64,000 nucleotides of DNA from Oscillospiraceae bacterium (GCA_015063795.1 SVTL01000002.1:161004-225003); one strand, 5' to 3'; shown: positions 10,265 through 18,656, counted from the first letter of the stretch. Numbers and translations: made by a program. Notes: a model not told the origin generated them from the sequence alone.

Positions 10265-10933
10265 ATGAAAACACCCGAAGAAATCAAAAACATAAAGCAG
10301 TATCGATTCGAGGACCTTTGCGACATTATGCGTCTCCTGCGCGCCGAAAACGGCTGCCCGTGGGACAGAGAGCAGACTCATACCACCATCCGCAACAACA
10401 TGCTGGAGGAGGCTTACGAGGCTGCGGAGGCCATCGATCTGGACGATCCCGCGCTTCTTTGCGAGGAGCTGGGCGATGTGATCCTGCAGGCGGTTTTCCA
10501 CGCCCGCATCGCTGAGGAGAGCGGACGCTTTTCCATGGACGATGTGCTTAACGGCATCTGCGAGAAGCTGGTGGTCCGCCATCCGCACATTTTCGGTGAT
10601 GTGAAGGCTGACAATGCCGCTGAGGTGCTGTCCAATTGGGATGCCATCAAGCAGCAGACCAAGAAGCGTAAAAATGTGGGCGAGGAGCTGGACGGCATCT
10701 GCCGTGCTTTGCCGGCTTTGATGCGGAGCGAGAAGATTGCCTCCAAGCTTCGCAAGCGTTCTTTGTCGCCGCAGCTTCAGCCGGTGGAAGGCAAGACGCT
10801 TTCGGAGCTGAATGAGAACGAGATCGGTGATGCATTGTTTGCTTTGGTGTCTCTGGCATCGGAAAAGGGACTGTCCGCCGAGGAGCTTTTGCAGAAGACG
10901 AACGAGGGCATCATCCGCGGCGTTTCCAAGTGA
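10265..10933 (+). CDS. mazG: Nucleoside triphosphate pyrophosphohydrolase MazG
   Basis: This 222-residue MazG hydrolyses NTPs to NMP and pyrophosphate as a house-cleaning enzyme. The N-terminal MazG domain is complete: CPWDREQTHTTIRNNMLEEAYE followed by EELGDVILQAVFHARIAEE, whose acidic residues bind Mg. The C-terminal half carries a second, degenerate copy (NEIGDALFALVSLA), shorter than in the roughly 260-residue E. coli protein, so only the first site looks active. ATG is preceded by AAAGGATAAG. It follows the flippase gene by 67 nt in the same direction and lies just upstream of hup. Confidence 0.92.
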   Translation: MKTPEEIKNIKQYRFEDLCDIMRLLRAENGCPWDREQTHTTIRNNMLEEAYEAAEAIDLDDPALLCEELGDVILQAVFHARIAEESGRFSMDDVLNGICEKLVVRHPHIFGDVKADNAAEVLSNWDAIKQQTKKRKNVGEELDGICRALPALMRSEKIASKLRKRSLSPQLQPVEGKTLSELNENEIGDALFALVSLASEKGLSAEELLQKTNEGIIRGVSK

Positions 10934-11022
10934 AAATTGCAGAAAAAAGACGATTTTTCTAAAAAAACATAGAAAAAACGTATAAATAATGAAAAAATTA
11001 GTAAAAAATATTGTGAAAACTA

Positions 11023-11051
11023 TTGCAAGATGGGAACAAAGGTGTTATAAT
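11023..11051 (+). promoter_or_regulatory. Sigma-A-type promoter of hup
   Basis: TTGCAA (11023-11028) and TATAAT (11046-11051) are separated by 17 bp. They lie in an A+T-rich intergenic stretch about 110 bp upstream of the HU start, leaving a fairly long 5' leader. Strong promoter by inspection. Confidence 0.8.
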
Positions 11052-11163
11052 AATGGTTGGTAAGAAACCTGTTTTGCCAAGCGTACCGCAATTTTTTATT
11101 GGAATTGTATCATGTTATCAATAAACCAAAAGGTTTTAATAAAACGGAAGGATGGAAAACACC

Positions 11164-11439
11164 ATGACCAAATCTCAGATCGTTGAAAACGTTGCTGCCA
11201 AAACTCAACTGAAGAAGAAGGATGCAGAGGCTGCTGTCAATGCGCTTCTCGAAACGCTGGAAGAGGCTCTGGTAAAGGGCGAAAAGATCCAGATCGTCGG
11301 CTTCGGCACCTTTGAGGTCAAGGCTCGCGCAGCCCGCACCGGCAGAAACCCCCAGACCAAGGAGACCATCACGATTCCCGCTTCGAAGCACCTGAGCTTC
11401 ACCGCAGGCAAATCCATCAAGGACGCCATCAACAAATAA
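11164..11439 (+). CDS. hup: HU family DNA-binding protein
   Basis: This 91-residue histone-like protein binds and bends DNA without sequence specificity. The N-terminal helices begin MTKSQIVENV. The HU signature GFGTFEVKARAARTGRNPQT is followed by the DNA-contacting arm and KSIKDAINK at the end. An in-frame ATG lies at 11152, but it directly abuts the GGAAGG ribosome site. The second ATG at 11164 gives the canonical HU N-terminus and length, so I prefer it. It has its own strong promoter and a terminator after the stop, so it is probably monocistronic and highly expressed. Confidence 0.95.
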   Translation: MTKSQIVENVAAKTQLKKKDAEAAVNALLETLEEALVKGEKIQIVGFGTFEVKARAARTGRNPQTKETITIPASKHLSFTAGKSIKDAINK

Positions 11440-11444
11440 CCGCA

Positions 11445-11480
11445 AACAGGTCTTCGGTTCTTCCGAAGGCCTGTTCTTTT
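11445..11480 (+). terminator. Intrinsic terminator after hup
   Basis: A stem built from ACAGGTCTTCGG and CCGAAGGCCTGT (one G-T pair) with a short T-rich loop is followed by CTTTT. It begins 6 nt after the hup stop. Confidence 0.85.
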
Positions 11481-11563
11481 CCCTGAAACGATCGTTTTTC
11501 CATCCGAAGCAAGACAAAGCCCGTCGTCGCAAGGGCAGACCGGGCAAGAGAAAGGACAACATT

Positions 11564-11803
11564 ATGAGACTTGATAAATATTTGAAGGTATCCCGAATCA
11601 TCAAGAGACGCACCGTGGCCAACGATGCCTGCGATGCCTCTCATGTCACGGTCAACGGACGCCCCGCCAAGGCATCGTATGACGTGAAGGAGGGGGACAT
11701 CATCGAAGTCACCTTCGGCGAACGGACGCTGAAGGTGCGGGTGAAGGATGTCAAGGAGCACACGCTGAAGGCCGAGGCCGCTTCGCTGTATGAGATCCTG
11801 TAA
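11564..11803 (+). CDS. rqcP: S4-domain RNA-binding protein RqcP
   Basis: This is a 79-residue S4 domain protein: MRLDKYLKVSRIIKRRTVAN opens the S4 fold, followed by HVTVNGRPAKASYDVKEGD. The size and sequence match RqcP (formerly YabO) and the related Hsp15 group. RqcP works with RqcH on stalled 50S subunits in bacterial ribosome-associated quality control, adding C-terminal alanine tails. ATG is preceded by AGAAAGGA. radA follows 37 nt downstream in the same direction. The tmRNA rescue gene is also in this window. Confidence 0.9.
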   Translation: MRLDKYLKVSRIIKRRTVANDACDASHVTVNGRPAKASYDVKEGDIIEVTFGERTLKVRVKDVKEHTLKAEAASLYEIL

Positions 11804-11840
11804 AGAAGAAGCAAGCAAGTGAAGAAACGGGAGAAGGACC

Positions 11841-13208
11841 ATGGCTGAAAAAAGACTCTATTGCTGTACCGAGTGCGGCAACACGACAACAAAATGGTAT
11901 GGGCAGTGTCCTGCCTGCAAATCCTGGAACACCATTGAGGAGCAGGAGACTGTGCAGGAGGAGGTTGCCGAAGGAAAGAGCGGAAAGCGCAGCTTCGCTT
12001 CCTATAACAACACCGCTTCGCCCTTGAGTGAGGGCGACCTGCCCGAATACATCCGTTCATCCACGGGAATGGACGAGCTTGACCGTGTGCTGGGCGGCGG
12101 ACTGGTCAGCGGCTCGGTGGTTCTGCTGTCGGGCGAGCCCGGTATCGGCAAATCCACCATGCTGCTTCAGATCTCGGGCTGTCTGTGCAAGACCAAGAAG
12201 GTTTTGTATGTGTCGGGAGAGGAATCCCGCGGACAGATCAAGCTCCGTGCCGAGCGCCTGAATGTGAAAAACGACAAGCTGTATGTGCTGACCGAAAACG
12301 ATATCGAGCGCGTGCTGGCTGAAAGTGATAAGCTCTCGCCCGACATCATCATCATCGACTCGATCCAGACCATGTTCGACCGCCATTTCCCCTCCGCTCC
12401 CGGCAGTGTGACGCAGGTGAAGGAGGTGGCCATGCGGCTGATCGGAAAGGCCAAGAACGAGGGCTTTTCGGTTCTGCTGGTCGGTCACGTCAACAAGGAG
12501 GGCGGCATCGCCGGGCCGAAGGTGCTGGAGCATATTGTGGATGCCGTGCTGTATTTTGAGGGCGAAAAGCGTCAGCTTTACCGCATCATCCGCGCCAACA
12601 AGAACCGCTTCGGCTCCACCGATGAGATCGGTGTGTTTGAGATGACGGGAAGCGGTCTGATGGAGGTGCCAAACCCCTCGGAGATGCTGTTGGCAGGGCG
12701 CCCGCGAAACGTGTCGGGCAACTGCGCGGTCTGCATCATGGAGGGCACGCGGCCTTTGATCGCCGAGGTGCAGGCCTTGGTCACGCCAACCTGCTTTCCC
12801 GCCGCCAAGCGGACGGCCAACGGTATCGATTACAACCGTGCCTACCTGCTGATCTCGGTGCTGGAAAAGCGCTTGGGACTCCGTTTCTCGGTCAACGACG
12901 TCTTTCTCAACGTCATCGGCGGTATCCGCATCGACGAGCCTGCCGCAGATTTAGCCGCCTGCCTGGCGCTGGTGTCCAGCATCAAGGATAAGCCGGTGCC
13001 CGATGATCTGATCGCCTTCGGAGAGATCGGTCTGGCCGGCGAATGCCGTGCGGTCCCCTCGGCTGAGCAGAGGTTGAAGGAGGCCAGCCGTCTCGGCTTC
13101 ACAAAGGCGATTCTTCCGCAGAAGCTCCGCGGCCGCGAGACCATCCATGTGGAGGGCATCGAGCCGATCTATGTCCGCTCGATCTTCGACGCTCTGCAGA
13201 TCTTTTGA
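11841..13208 (+). CDS. radA: DNA repair protein RadA
   Basis: RadA (455 residues) is a RecA-like ATPase that promotes branch migration during recombination. The N-terminal C4 zinc finger is seen as CTECGNTTTKWYGQCPACKSW. The Walker A motif is GEPGIGKST near residue 95, Walker B is DIIIIDSIQT, and the RadA-specific KNRFG motif lies near residue 250. The C-terminal Lon-protease-like domain (from about residue 285) is complete. It converges with the minus-strand amidase gene, with only 9 nt between the two stop codons and no obvious terminator. Confidence 0.96.
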   Translation: MAEKRLYCCTECGNTTTKWYGQCPACKSWNTIEEQETVQEEVAEGKSGKRSFASYNNTASPLSEGDLPEYIRSSTGMDELDRVLGGGLVSGSVVLLSGEPGIGKSTMLLQISGCLCKTKKVLYVSGEESRGQIKLRAERLNVKNDKLYVLTENDIERVLAESDKLSPDIIIIDSIQTMFDRHFPSAPGSVTQVKEVAMRLIGKAKNEGFSVLLVGHVNKEGGIAGPKVLEHIVDAVLYFEGEKRQLYRIIRANKNRFGSTDEIGVFEMTGSGLMEVPNPSEMLLAGRPRNVSGNCAVCIMEGTRPLIAEVQALVTPTCFPAAKRTANGIDYNRAYLLISVLEKRLGLRFSVNDVFLNVIGGIRIDEPAADLAACLALVSSIKDKPVPDDLIAFGEIGLAGECRAVPSAEQRLKEASRLGFTKAILPQKLRGRETIHVEGIEPIYVRSIFDALQIF

Positions 13209-13217
13209 TCCTGTTGT

Positions 13218-13964
13218 TCACGCACGCTCCGACTCTGTGACAGACGGCAGGATGGCCGAAAACAAGACTGCCGAAAGGGAAGCGCGGTAGGACGGATCGC
13301 CCAATAGCGACGCTTCCTGTTTGTTGGAGAGAAATCCGCATTCCACAAGGACGGCCGGACATTCCAGCCGATGCAAAAGAAAAATGCTGCTTCCGGCTTC
13401 CTTGACGGCCCGTTGATTGTCGGGCTGCAGATGCGCCTGAACGCTTGCTCGGATCGCTTCGGCCAGCAAACGGCTTTGCCTGTGATGGGGCGAATACCAC
13501 ACCTGAAGCCCCTTGCAGCTTTCGGCGGGAAAACGGTTCATGTGCAGAGAGACAAAAAGAGCGTCCTTGTATTCGTTTGCGATGTCAACGCGTGCGCGCA
13601 GATCCTGCGTTTTCAGCGTTCCCTTGACCTTTTCCTTGTACAAAAGGCGGTCGTCGTCCCGTGTGAGACGGTAGGGAAGACCTGCCACCTCGTACAAAGC
13701 GGCCAGGCGGAGAGACAGATCCAGATTCAGATCCTTTTCTGTCAATCCGTTGTCGGAAGCGCCCCCGTCCTCACCGCCGTGCCCGGCATCGATGACCGTG
13801 CAGGGCAGAGACTCGGCCGGCAGATCGGTCTCGCGGACTGCCTCTTTTTCCCATACGGCGGAAAACAGCGCACCGAGCCCCAGCGTACAGAGCGTGAAGA
13901 GGAGAATGAAGGCGAGAAAAGACAGAGCAAACTTGAATGTAGACAAAAAAATCCCCCGTTTCAT
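13218..13964 (-). CDS. cwlD: CwlD-like N-acetylmuramoyl-L-alanine amidase
   Basis: This 248-residue amidase_3 family enzyme is anchored by one N-terminal membrane segment (ALSFLAFILLFTLCTLG). It cleaves the MurNAc-L-alanine bond in peptidoglycan. Zinc ligands are visible in DAGHGG, TEKDLNLD, SLHMN and VECGFLSN. Length and layout match CwlD, which makes muramic-delta-lactam in spore cortex, so a sporulation role is likely but inferred. The start ATG (13962-13964) lies inside the 3' arm of a terminator-like hairpin and lacks a good ribosome site. An in-frame TTG seven codons later is an alternative. Confidence 0.85.
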   Translation of the reverse strand: MKRGIFLSTFKFALSFLAFILLFTLCTLGLGALFSAVWEKEAVRETDLPAESLPCTVIDAGHGGEDGGASDNGLTEKDLNLDLSLRLAALYEVAGLPYRLTRDDDRLLYKEKVKGTLKTQDLRARVDIANEYKDALFVSLHMNRFPAESCKGLQVWYSPHHRQSRLLAEAIRASVQAHLQPDNQRAVKEAGSSIFLLHRLECPAVLVECGFLSNKQEASLLGDPSYRASLSAVLFSAILPSVTESERA

Positions 13965-13998
13965 CGGAAATATCGTACTTCCACTATATGAAACGGGG
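13945..13998 (-). terminator. Terminator-like hairpin overlapping the amidase start codon
   Basis: Read on the minus strand, CCCCGTTTCAT (13998-13988) and ATGAAACGGGG (13964-13954) form a perfect 11-bp stem with a 23-nt loop. G-A-TTTTTTT follows. It lies 30 nt downstream of the membrane-protein stop at 14028 and so can end that transcript. The 3' arm contains the ATG of the amidase gene, so it could also act as an attenuator or hide the start codon. Confidence 0.75.
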
Positions 13999-14027
13999 CG
14001 ATCTTTGATTCGTTGAAGGATGTGTGT

Positions 14028-14648
14028 TTATCGGTTTTTGGTATCCGAACTGAGCATGGGGATGCCGAAGAAGCCGAGAATACGCAGGTTGTTCGATCCC
14101 ATCAGATAGCCGGCGGTGCAGGCGGTCAGTCCGGGCAGAAGCAGGATAAGCAGCCACAGCGGGTGGATGTCAAACAGACCGTCGGTCAGCGGCACCTGGA
14201 AGAAGGGCTGGAGCAGATTGAGCACGCCGATGTAAAAGCTGTGCAGGAAGCGCCAGAGACCTTTTGCGGTGTAGTAAAGCTGGTTGCCCCAATGGAACAC
14301 ATCGTCTGCTTTCAGAAAAGCGAAGCCGATGTTGGCGAGGATGGCCAGAACAAGGTTGAGCAGATTGGCCAGCGCGCCGATCAGAAGTCCCTTGAGAGGC
14401 ATGGGCTCAAGCCGTCCGCCGTCGATGCGGATGCGGTCCTTGGCACCCATCAGCCAGGCCTTGTTGTAAAGAAGCGCCAGATAGAAGCCGATGGTGAAAA
14501 GGCTGGCAACGATGGTCAGCGTGGTGTTCCCGATGCCGATGCAGGCGCCGATCACCACCAGACCGAAGATCATCATGCCCAGCTGTGCGACGATAAAGCT
14601 CAAAAGCGTTGAGGTGTTTTCCTTGATGGCGGTAACGATGTGTTTCAT
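14028..14648 (-). CDS. Polytopic membrane protein of unknown function
   Basis: I do not recognise this 206-residue protein. It has about four to five hydrophobic segments (for example LLSFIVAQLGMMIFGLVVIG, NTTLTIVASLFTIGFYLALL, LIGALANLLNLVLAILANIG and PLWLLILLLPGLTACTAGYL) and a short charged stretch DRIRIDGGR. Small integral membrane proteins like this are often annotated as hypothetical in Clostridia. The ribosome site AAAAAAGGA precedes the ATG. It has its own promoter (14693-14721) and a terminator-like hairpin after the stop, so it seems to be transcribed alone or upstream of the amidase. Confidence 0.75.
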   Translation of the reverse strand: MKHIVTAIKENTSTLLSFIVAQLGMMIFGLVVIGACIGIGNTTLTIVASLFTIGFYLALLYNKAWLMGAKDRIRIDGGRLEPMPLKGLLIGALANLLNLVLAILANIGFAFLKADDVFHWGNQLYYTAKGLWRFLHSFYIGVLNLLQPFFQVPLTDGLFDIHPLWLLILLLPGLTACTAGYLMGSNNLRILGFFGIPMLSSDTKNR

Positions 14649-14692
14649 GACAAAGCATCCTTTTTTCGTATTTACAACCGTATGATACCCTT

Positions 14693-14721
14693 ATTATAAA
14701 CAAAAAATATTAACAATGCAA
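14693..14721 (-). promoter_or_regulatory. Promoter for the 14028-14648 membrane protein
   Basis: On the minus strand, TTGCAT (14721-14716) and TATAAT (14698-14693) are separated by 17 bp. They lie 45 bp upstream of the membrane protein start, in the divergent spacer shared with the recombinase gene. Confidence 0.7.
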
Positions 14722-14738
14722 GCACAGGAAAGAAACAT

Positions 14739-15749
14739 ATGGACAACATTCCCGAAATCCTGAACAAATACATTTTTTACAAGCGCACGGTGCAGAACCG
14801 CTCGGAGAAGACGGTGGAGCAGTATCTGATCGATCTCACGCTCTTTTTCCGCTTCCTGATTGCCAAGCGGGACGGGATCTCCACCAAGGACGAGGCATTT
14901 TCCAAAATCGACATTCGTTGCGTGGATCTGCATTTTATGGAGCAGGTCCGTCTGGAGGATATCTACGAGTTTTTCAATTACATCGCCACCGAGCGGGATA
15001 ACCATGCCCGCGCCCGCGCCAGAAAGCTTTCCTCGATCCGCTCGTTTTATAAGTACCTTGTCCAGCACGGAATGCTGGAGGAGAACATCGCCGCCAACAT
15101 CGACAGCCCCAGCTTCCGATCCGGTCTTCCCAAGTATCTGACCGTGGATGAAAGCCTGTCGCTTCTCGATACGGTGCGGCTGGATAAGGACAGCAAGAAC
15201 CGCGAGCGGGATTACGCCATCCTCACGCTCTTTCTCAACTGCGGTCTGCGGCTCAGCGAGCTGGTGGGGATCAATCTGAGCAACATGGATGAGGAGCTCC
15301 GCTCCATGCGCGTGATCGGTAAGGGAAGCAAGGAGCGCATCGTGTATCTCAACGATGCCTGCCGCGAGGCGATCGCCGATTATCTGAAGGTGCGTCCCAA
15401 GGAGATCAAGCCGGGCGAACGGGATGCGCTCTTCCTCAGCTCCCGCGGTCAGCGGATCAGCCATAAGACCGTCCAGTGGCTGGTGAAAAAGCACCTGTCC
15501 TCGTCGGGACTGGGCTATAAGCAGTATTCCACTCACAAGCTCCGTCACACGGCGGCCACGCTGATGTATCAGAGCGGCAAGGTGGACGTGCGTGTGCTGA
15601 AGGATATCCTCGGCCACGAGCAGCTGAACACCACCCAGATCTATACGCACATCAGCGACGAAAGCATGGAAAAGGCCATGGATGCCAACCCCTTGGCCAA
15701 AGTCAAGCGCAAAAAATCAAATCCGGACGATACGAGCGGGGAAGCATGA
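14739..15749 (+). CDS. xerC: Site-specific tyrosine recombinase, XerC/XerD type
   Basis: This 336-residue tyrosine recombinase has an N-terminal SAM-like core-binding domain (about 1-115). The C-terminal catalytic domain has the conserved residues: R in CGLRLSELVG, K in GKGSKERIVYL, H-x-x-R in HKLRHTA, H in LGHEQ and the nucleophile Y in YTHI. Chromosomal Xer proteins resolve dimers at dif. This one sits among core genes with no mobile-element partners, so a housekeeping Xer role is more likely than a phage integrase. It is slightly longer than typical (about 300), with an extended N-terminal half. ATG is preceded by AGGAAAG. Confidence 0.88.
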   Translation: MDNIPEILNKYIFYKRTVQNRSEKTVEQYLIDLTLFFRFLIAKRDGISTKDEAFSKIDIRCVDLHFMEQVRLEDIYEFFNYIATERDNHARARARKLSSIRSFYKYLVQHGMLEENIAANIDSPSFRSGLPKYLTVDESLSLLDTVRLDKDSKNRERDYAILTLFLNCGLRLSELVGINLSNMDEELRSMRVIGKGSKERIVYLNDACREAIADYLKVRPKEIKPGERDALFLSSRGQRISHKTVQWLVKKHLSSSGLGYKQYSTHKLRHTAATLMYQSGKVDVRVLKDILGHEQLNTTQIYTHISDESMEKAMDANPLAKVKRKKSNPDDTSGEA

Positions 15750-15762
15750 TCCCCGCTTTTTT
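15735..15762 (+). terminator. Intrinsic terminator of the recombinase gene
   Basis: AGCGGGGA (15735-15742) pairs with TCCCCGCT (15750-15757), followed by a run of T. The stem overlaps the stop codon of the recombinase gene. Confidence 0.85.
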
Positions 15763-15773
15763 CGTCTTGATTC

Positions 15774-17003
15774 TCATGAACGGGAAAAGGCACAGCGCGT
15801 CGGCTTTTGTGTGTTCAAGAAATCCCTCCCCAGGCAGACAGCGGGCATCAGACAGGAAAAACCGTGCTTGCGGCGCAGGTCGTCCACGGTCTGCTCCAGC
15901 GTTTCCTGACGGATCTCCTTTTGTGTGTCGGCAAACAGGTCCAGCTGGACAGGCAGATGGTCGGCGGTCAGATCGGACACTCTCACCGAGACCGAACGGA
16001 TGTCTCTTTGTAAGGTTTGGCGGGATCGGAAGATGTGCTTGATGTGGGAGAGGATCTCGGCCGTTCCCCTGACGGGAGAGGGCAGGGAGAGCGAATATTC
16101 CCGCCATTCCAGCGAGCTGCTCCGAAGCCCCAGACAGATGTTTTTGGCAGACAGCCTTTGCTCGCGGAGCCTTTGGCCCACATCCTGTGCCAACAGCGTT
16201 GCCGCCGCTAAGATCTCCTCCTCGCCTGTGATATCGCGGCAGAGCGTGGAGGAACGGCTGATGGACTTCAGCGGCGGACGGTAGGAAACGGGAGAGACGG
16301 GAGAAAGGTCGCGGCCGTTGGCATTCTCCCACATGGAAAGGCCGTTCTTGCCGAAAAAGTACTCCATGGTGGACGGCTTGCAGGAAGCGATGTCGCCGAT
16401 GGTCAGAATCCGTCTCTTACACAGAGCCTTGTAAGTCTTTTCGCCGATGCCGAACATCTCATTGGCGGGCAGAGACCAGATCTTTTCCCGAAATTCCTCT
16501 TTGGAAATAAGCGTGGTGCCGTCCGGCTTTTTCATATCGCTTCCCATTTTGGCGAAGACCTTGTTGAAGGAAACGCCCGCCGAGACCGTCAGCCCGATCT
16601 CTTTTTTCACGCGCTCGCGGATGCTGTCGGCCATGGATTTGCCGCTGCCGAACAGAAGCGTGGAGCCGCTGACATCCAGCCAGCATTCATCGATGCCGAA
16701 GGGCTCCACCAGGTCGGTATAGTCGGAATAGATCGCCTGCACCTGCTTGGAGAGGGAGAGATATGTTTCGTAATGAGGCTCGGCGAGAATGAGCTCGGGA
16801 CATTTGCCCCTGGCCTGCCAGATGGTCTCGCCGGTTTTGATGCCGAATCGCTTGGCGATCTCATTTTTGGCCAGCACGATCCCGTGACGCTGGGCGGCAT
16901 CTCCGCAGACGGCTACAGGCTTGCCCGCAAATTCGGGATGATTGCGGCATTCAACGGAGGCGAAAAAGTTATTCAGATCGCAGTGAAGGATGATTCGTTC
17001 CAT
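15774..17003 (-). CDS. dinB: DNA polymerase IV (Y family)
   Basis: This 409-residue translesion polymerase has the first catalytic acidic motif DLNNFFASVE at the start and the second catalytic pair in FGIDECWLDVS near residue 103. A helix-hairpin-helix segment (KRRILTIGDIA) and a little-finger domain follow. The last 60 residues are poorly matched to DinB and lack an obvious beta-clamp motif. ATG at 17003 is preceded by GGAAGG. The frame extends upstream of this ATG without a better start. The gene is divergent from the PurF-like gene. No clear LexA box was seen in the short spacer. Confidence 0.93.
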   Translation of the reverse strand: MERIILHCDLNNFFASVECRNHPEFAGKPVAVCGDAAQRHGIVLAKNEIAKRFGIKTGETIWQARGKCPELILAEPHYETYLSLSKQVQAIYSDYTDLVEPFGIDECWLDVSGSTLLFGSGKSMADSIRERVKKEIGLTVSAGVSFNKVFAKMGSDMKKPDGTTLISKEEFREKIWSLPANEMFGIGEKTYKALCKRRILTIGDIASCKPSTMEYFFGKNGLSMWENANGRDLSPVSPVSYRPPLKSISRSSTLCRDITGEEEILAAATLLAQDVGQRLREQRLSAKNICLGLRSSSLEWREYSLSLPSPVRGTAEILSHIKHIFRSRQTLQRDIRSVSVRVSDLTADHLPVQLDLFADTQKEIRQETLEQTVDDLRRKHGFSCLMPAVCLGRDFLNTQKPTRCAFSRS

Positions 17004-17051
17004 AAAGGCCTTCCTTTTTTTTGAATCTTTTCTGCGGAGAGCGGGAAGTGA

Positions 17052-17080
17052 TTGACTTTTTGTTGATTTTATGATATACT
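17052..17080 (+). promoter_or_regulatory. Promoter of the PurF-like gene
   Basis: TTGACT (17052-17057) and TATACT (17075-17080) have a 17-bp spacer, 37 bp upstream of the start codon. Confidence 0.8.
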
Positions 17081-17116
17081 GTACAAATCCAGATACCAAA
17101 ACAAAGGGAGAATACC

Positions 17117-18529
17117 ATGAGCGGATTTTTCGGAGTTGCCTCCAAAGAAAATTGCATCAACGACCTCTTTTTCGGAACCGACTATCATTCCCATTTGGGA
17201 ACGAAGCGCGGCGGCATGGCCGTATACGGACCGAACGGATTGGAAAAAGAGATACATAACATAGAAAACTCGCCCTTCCGAACCAAGTTTGAAAAGGACG
17301 TGCTGCAGATGAACGGGCACATGGGCATCGGCTGTATTTCGGATTACGAGCCCCAGCCGCTGATCCTGCACTCGCATCTGGGCAGCTTTGCCATCTCCAC
17401 CATCGGCAAGATCAACAACCTGGATGAGCTGGTGGAAGCGGCTCTGCGCGACAACAAAACGCAGTTCTTCGCCATGAGCGGCGGACGCATCAATCCCACC
17501 GAGCTGGTGGCGTTCCTGATCGCGCAGAAGGACAGCATCGTGGAGGGAATCCGCTATGTACAGGAGATCGTGGACGGCTCGCTGTCCCTGCTCCTGCTTA
17601 ACTCCGAAGGCATCTATGCCGCCCGTGACCGCTACGGAAGAACCCCTGTGGCGGTGGGGCGGAAGGACGATGCGTTCTGCGTCTGCTTTGAAAGCTTTTC
17701 TTATCTCAATCTGGGTTACAGCGACTACAAGGAGCTCGGTCCTTCGGAGGTGGTGCTCATCACGCCCGAAAGCTGTGAAACGCTGATCGAGCCCGGCAAG
17801 GATATGCGGATCTGTTCCTTCCTCTGGGTGTATTACGGCTATCCGTCCTCGGCTTATGAGGGGCTGAACGTGGAGCAGATGCGGTATAACTGCGGTGCTT
17901 TGATGGCATCGAGAGATAACATCAAGGCCGATACAGTGGCGGGTGTCCCCGACTCGGGAACGGCTCATGCCATCGGATATGCCAATGCCTCGGGCGTCCC
18001 CTTCACCCGTCCGTTTATCAAGTACACGCCTACGTGGCCCCGTTCCTTTATGCCTCAGAATCAGAGTCAGCGCAATCTGATCGCTCATATGAAGCTGATT
18101 GCGGTGGATGCACTGCTTCGCGATAAGAGCATCATTCTCATCGATGACTCCATCGTCCGCGGTACCCAGCTGCGCGAAACGGCAGAGTTTCTGTACAGCA
18201 GCGGTGTGAAGGAGGTTCATGTCCGTCCTGCCTGCCCGCCGATTTTGTTTTCCTGCCCTTATCTCAATTTTTCCCGCTCCCGCAGTGAGAGCGAGCTGAT
18301 CACCCGCCGCGTCATCGAACGGCTGGAGGGCGGTGCGGTCAGCGATGAGGTGCTGCAGGAGTATGCCGATCCCGACAGCCGCCGCTATCAGGCGATGCAG
18401 GAGGAGATCCGCAAGGAGCTGAAATTCACCACGCTGAAGTATAACCGTCTCGATGATATGGAAAAAGCAACAGGGATGGACCGCTGCAAGCTTTGCACGC
18501 ACTGTATGTGCGGCAGAGATCGCAGCTGA
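17117..18529 (+). CDS. PurF-like amidophosphoribosyltransferase paralogue with N-terminal Ser
   Basis: This 470-residue homologue of glutamine PRPP amidotransferase has an N-terminal Ntn glutaminase-like domain and a C-terminal phosphoribosyltransferase domain. The PRPP loop ILIDDSIVRGT and the upstream VPDSGTAHAIGYA segment are intact. Cysteines matching the Fe-S ligands of Bacillus PurF are present: ICSFLW, FSCPY and CKLCTHC near the C-terminus. The N-terminus reads MSGFFGV where PurF has CGIVG or CGVFG after processing, so the catalytic cysteine is replaced by serine. It may bind PRPP without glutaminase activity or use free ammonia. It is monocistronic, outside any pur cluster, and starts with ATG after AAAGGGAG. 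Confidence 0.85.
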   Translation: MSGFFGVASKENCINDLFFGTDYHSHLGTKRGGMAVYGPNGLEKEIHNIENSPFRTKFEKDVLQMNGHMGIGCISDYEPQPLILHSHLGSFAISTIGKINNLDELVEAALRDNKTQFFAMSGGRINPTELVAFLIAQKDSIVEGIRYVQEIVDGSLSLLLLNSEGIYAARDRYGRTPVAVGRKDDAFCVCFESFSYLNLGYSDYKELGPSEVVLITPESCETLIEPGKDMRICSFLWVYYGYPSSAYEGLNVEQMRYNCGALMASRDNIKADTVAGVPDSGTAHAIGYANASGVPFTRPFIKYTPTWPRSFMPQNQSQRNLIAHMKLIAVDALLRDKSIILIDDSIVRGTQLRETAEFLYSSGVKEVHVRPACPPILFSCPYLNFSRSRSESELITRRVIERLEGGAVSDEVLQEYADPDSRRYQAMQEEIRKELKFTTLKYNRLDDMEKATGMDRCKLCTHCMCGRDRS

Positions 18530-18574
18530 CCGTTAAAAAAACAAACAAGTGTTCTTATCACGCTCTTAGTATAC

Positions 18575-18590
18575 AAGAACTTTTGTTCTT
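18575..18590. promoter_or_regulatory. Inverted repeat, possible LexA-type operator
   Basis: AAGAAC-TTTT-GTTCTT lies between the PurF-like gene and miaA. The core GAAC-N4-GTTC matches the half-sites of the Gram-positive SOS box, but the four spacer bases do not fit the usual pattern. No T-run follows, so it is a poor terminator. The regulator is unknown. Confidence 0.3.
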
Positions 18591-18656
18591 TGTCAAGGGG
18601 CTTGACGTATTTTTGTCATGGAAATGTTTCGGTTGTGACCGAAGGGAGGGAAGAGC

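Noticed and set aside
14739..15749. Recombinase gene as phage or element integrase
   Set aside because: It lies among core genes with its own terminator, far from the ssrA island, and looks like a chromosomal Xer protein.
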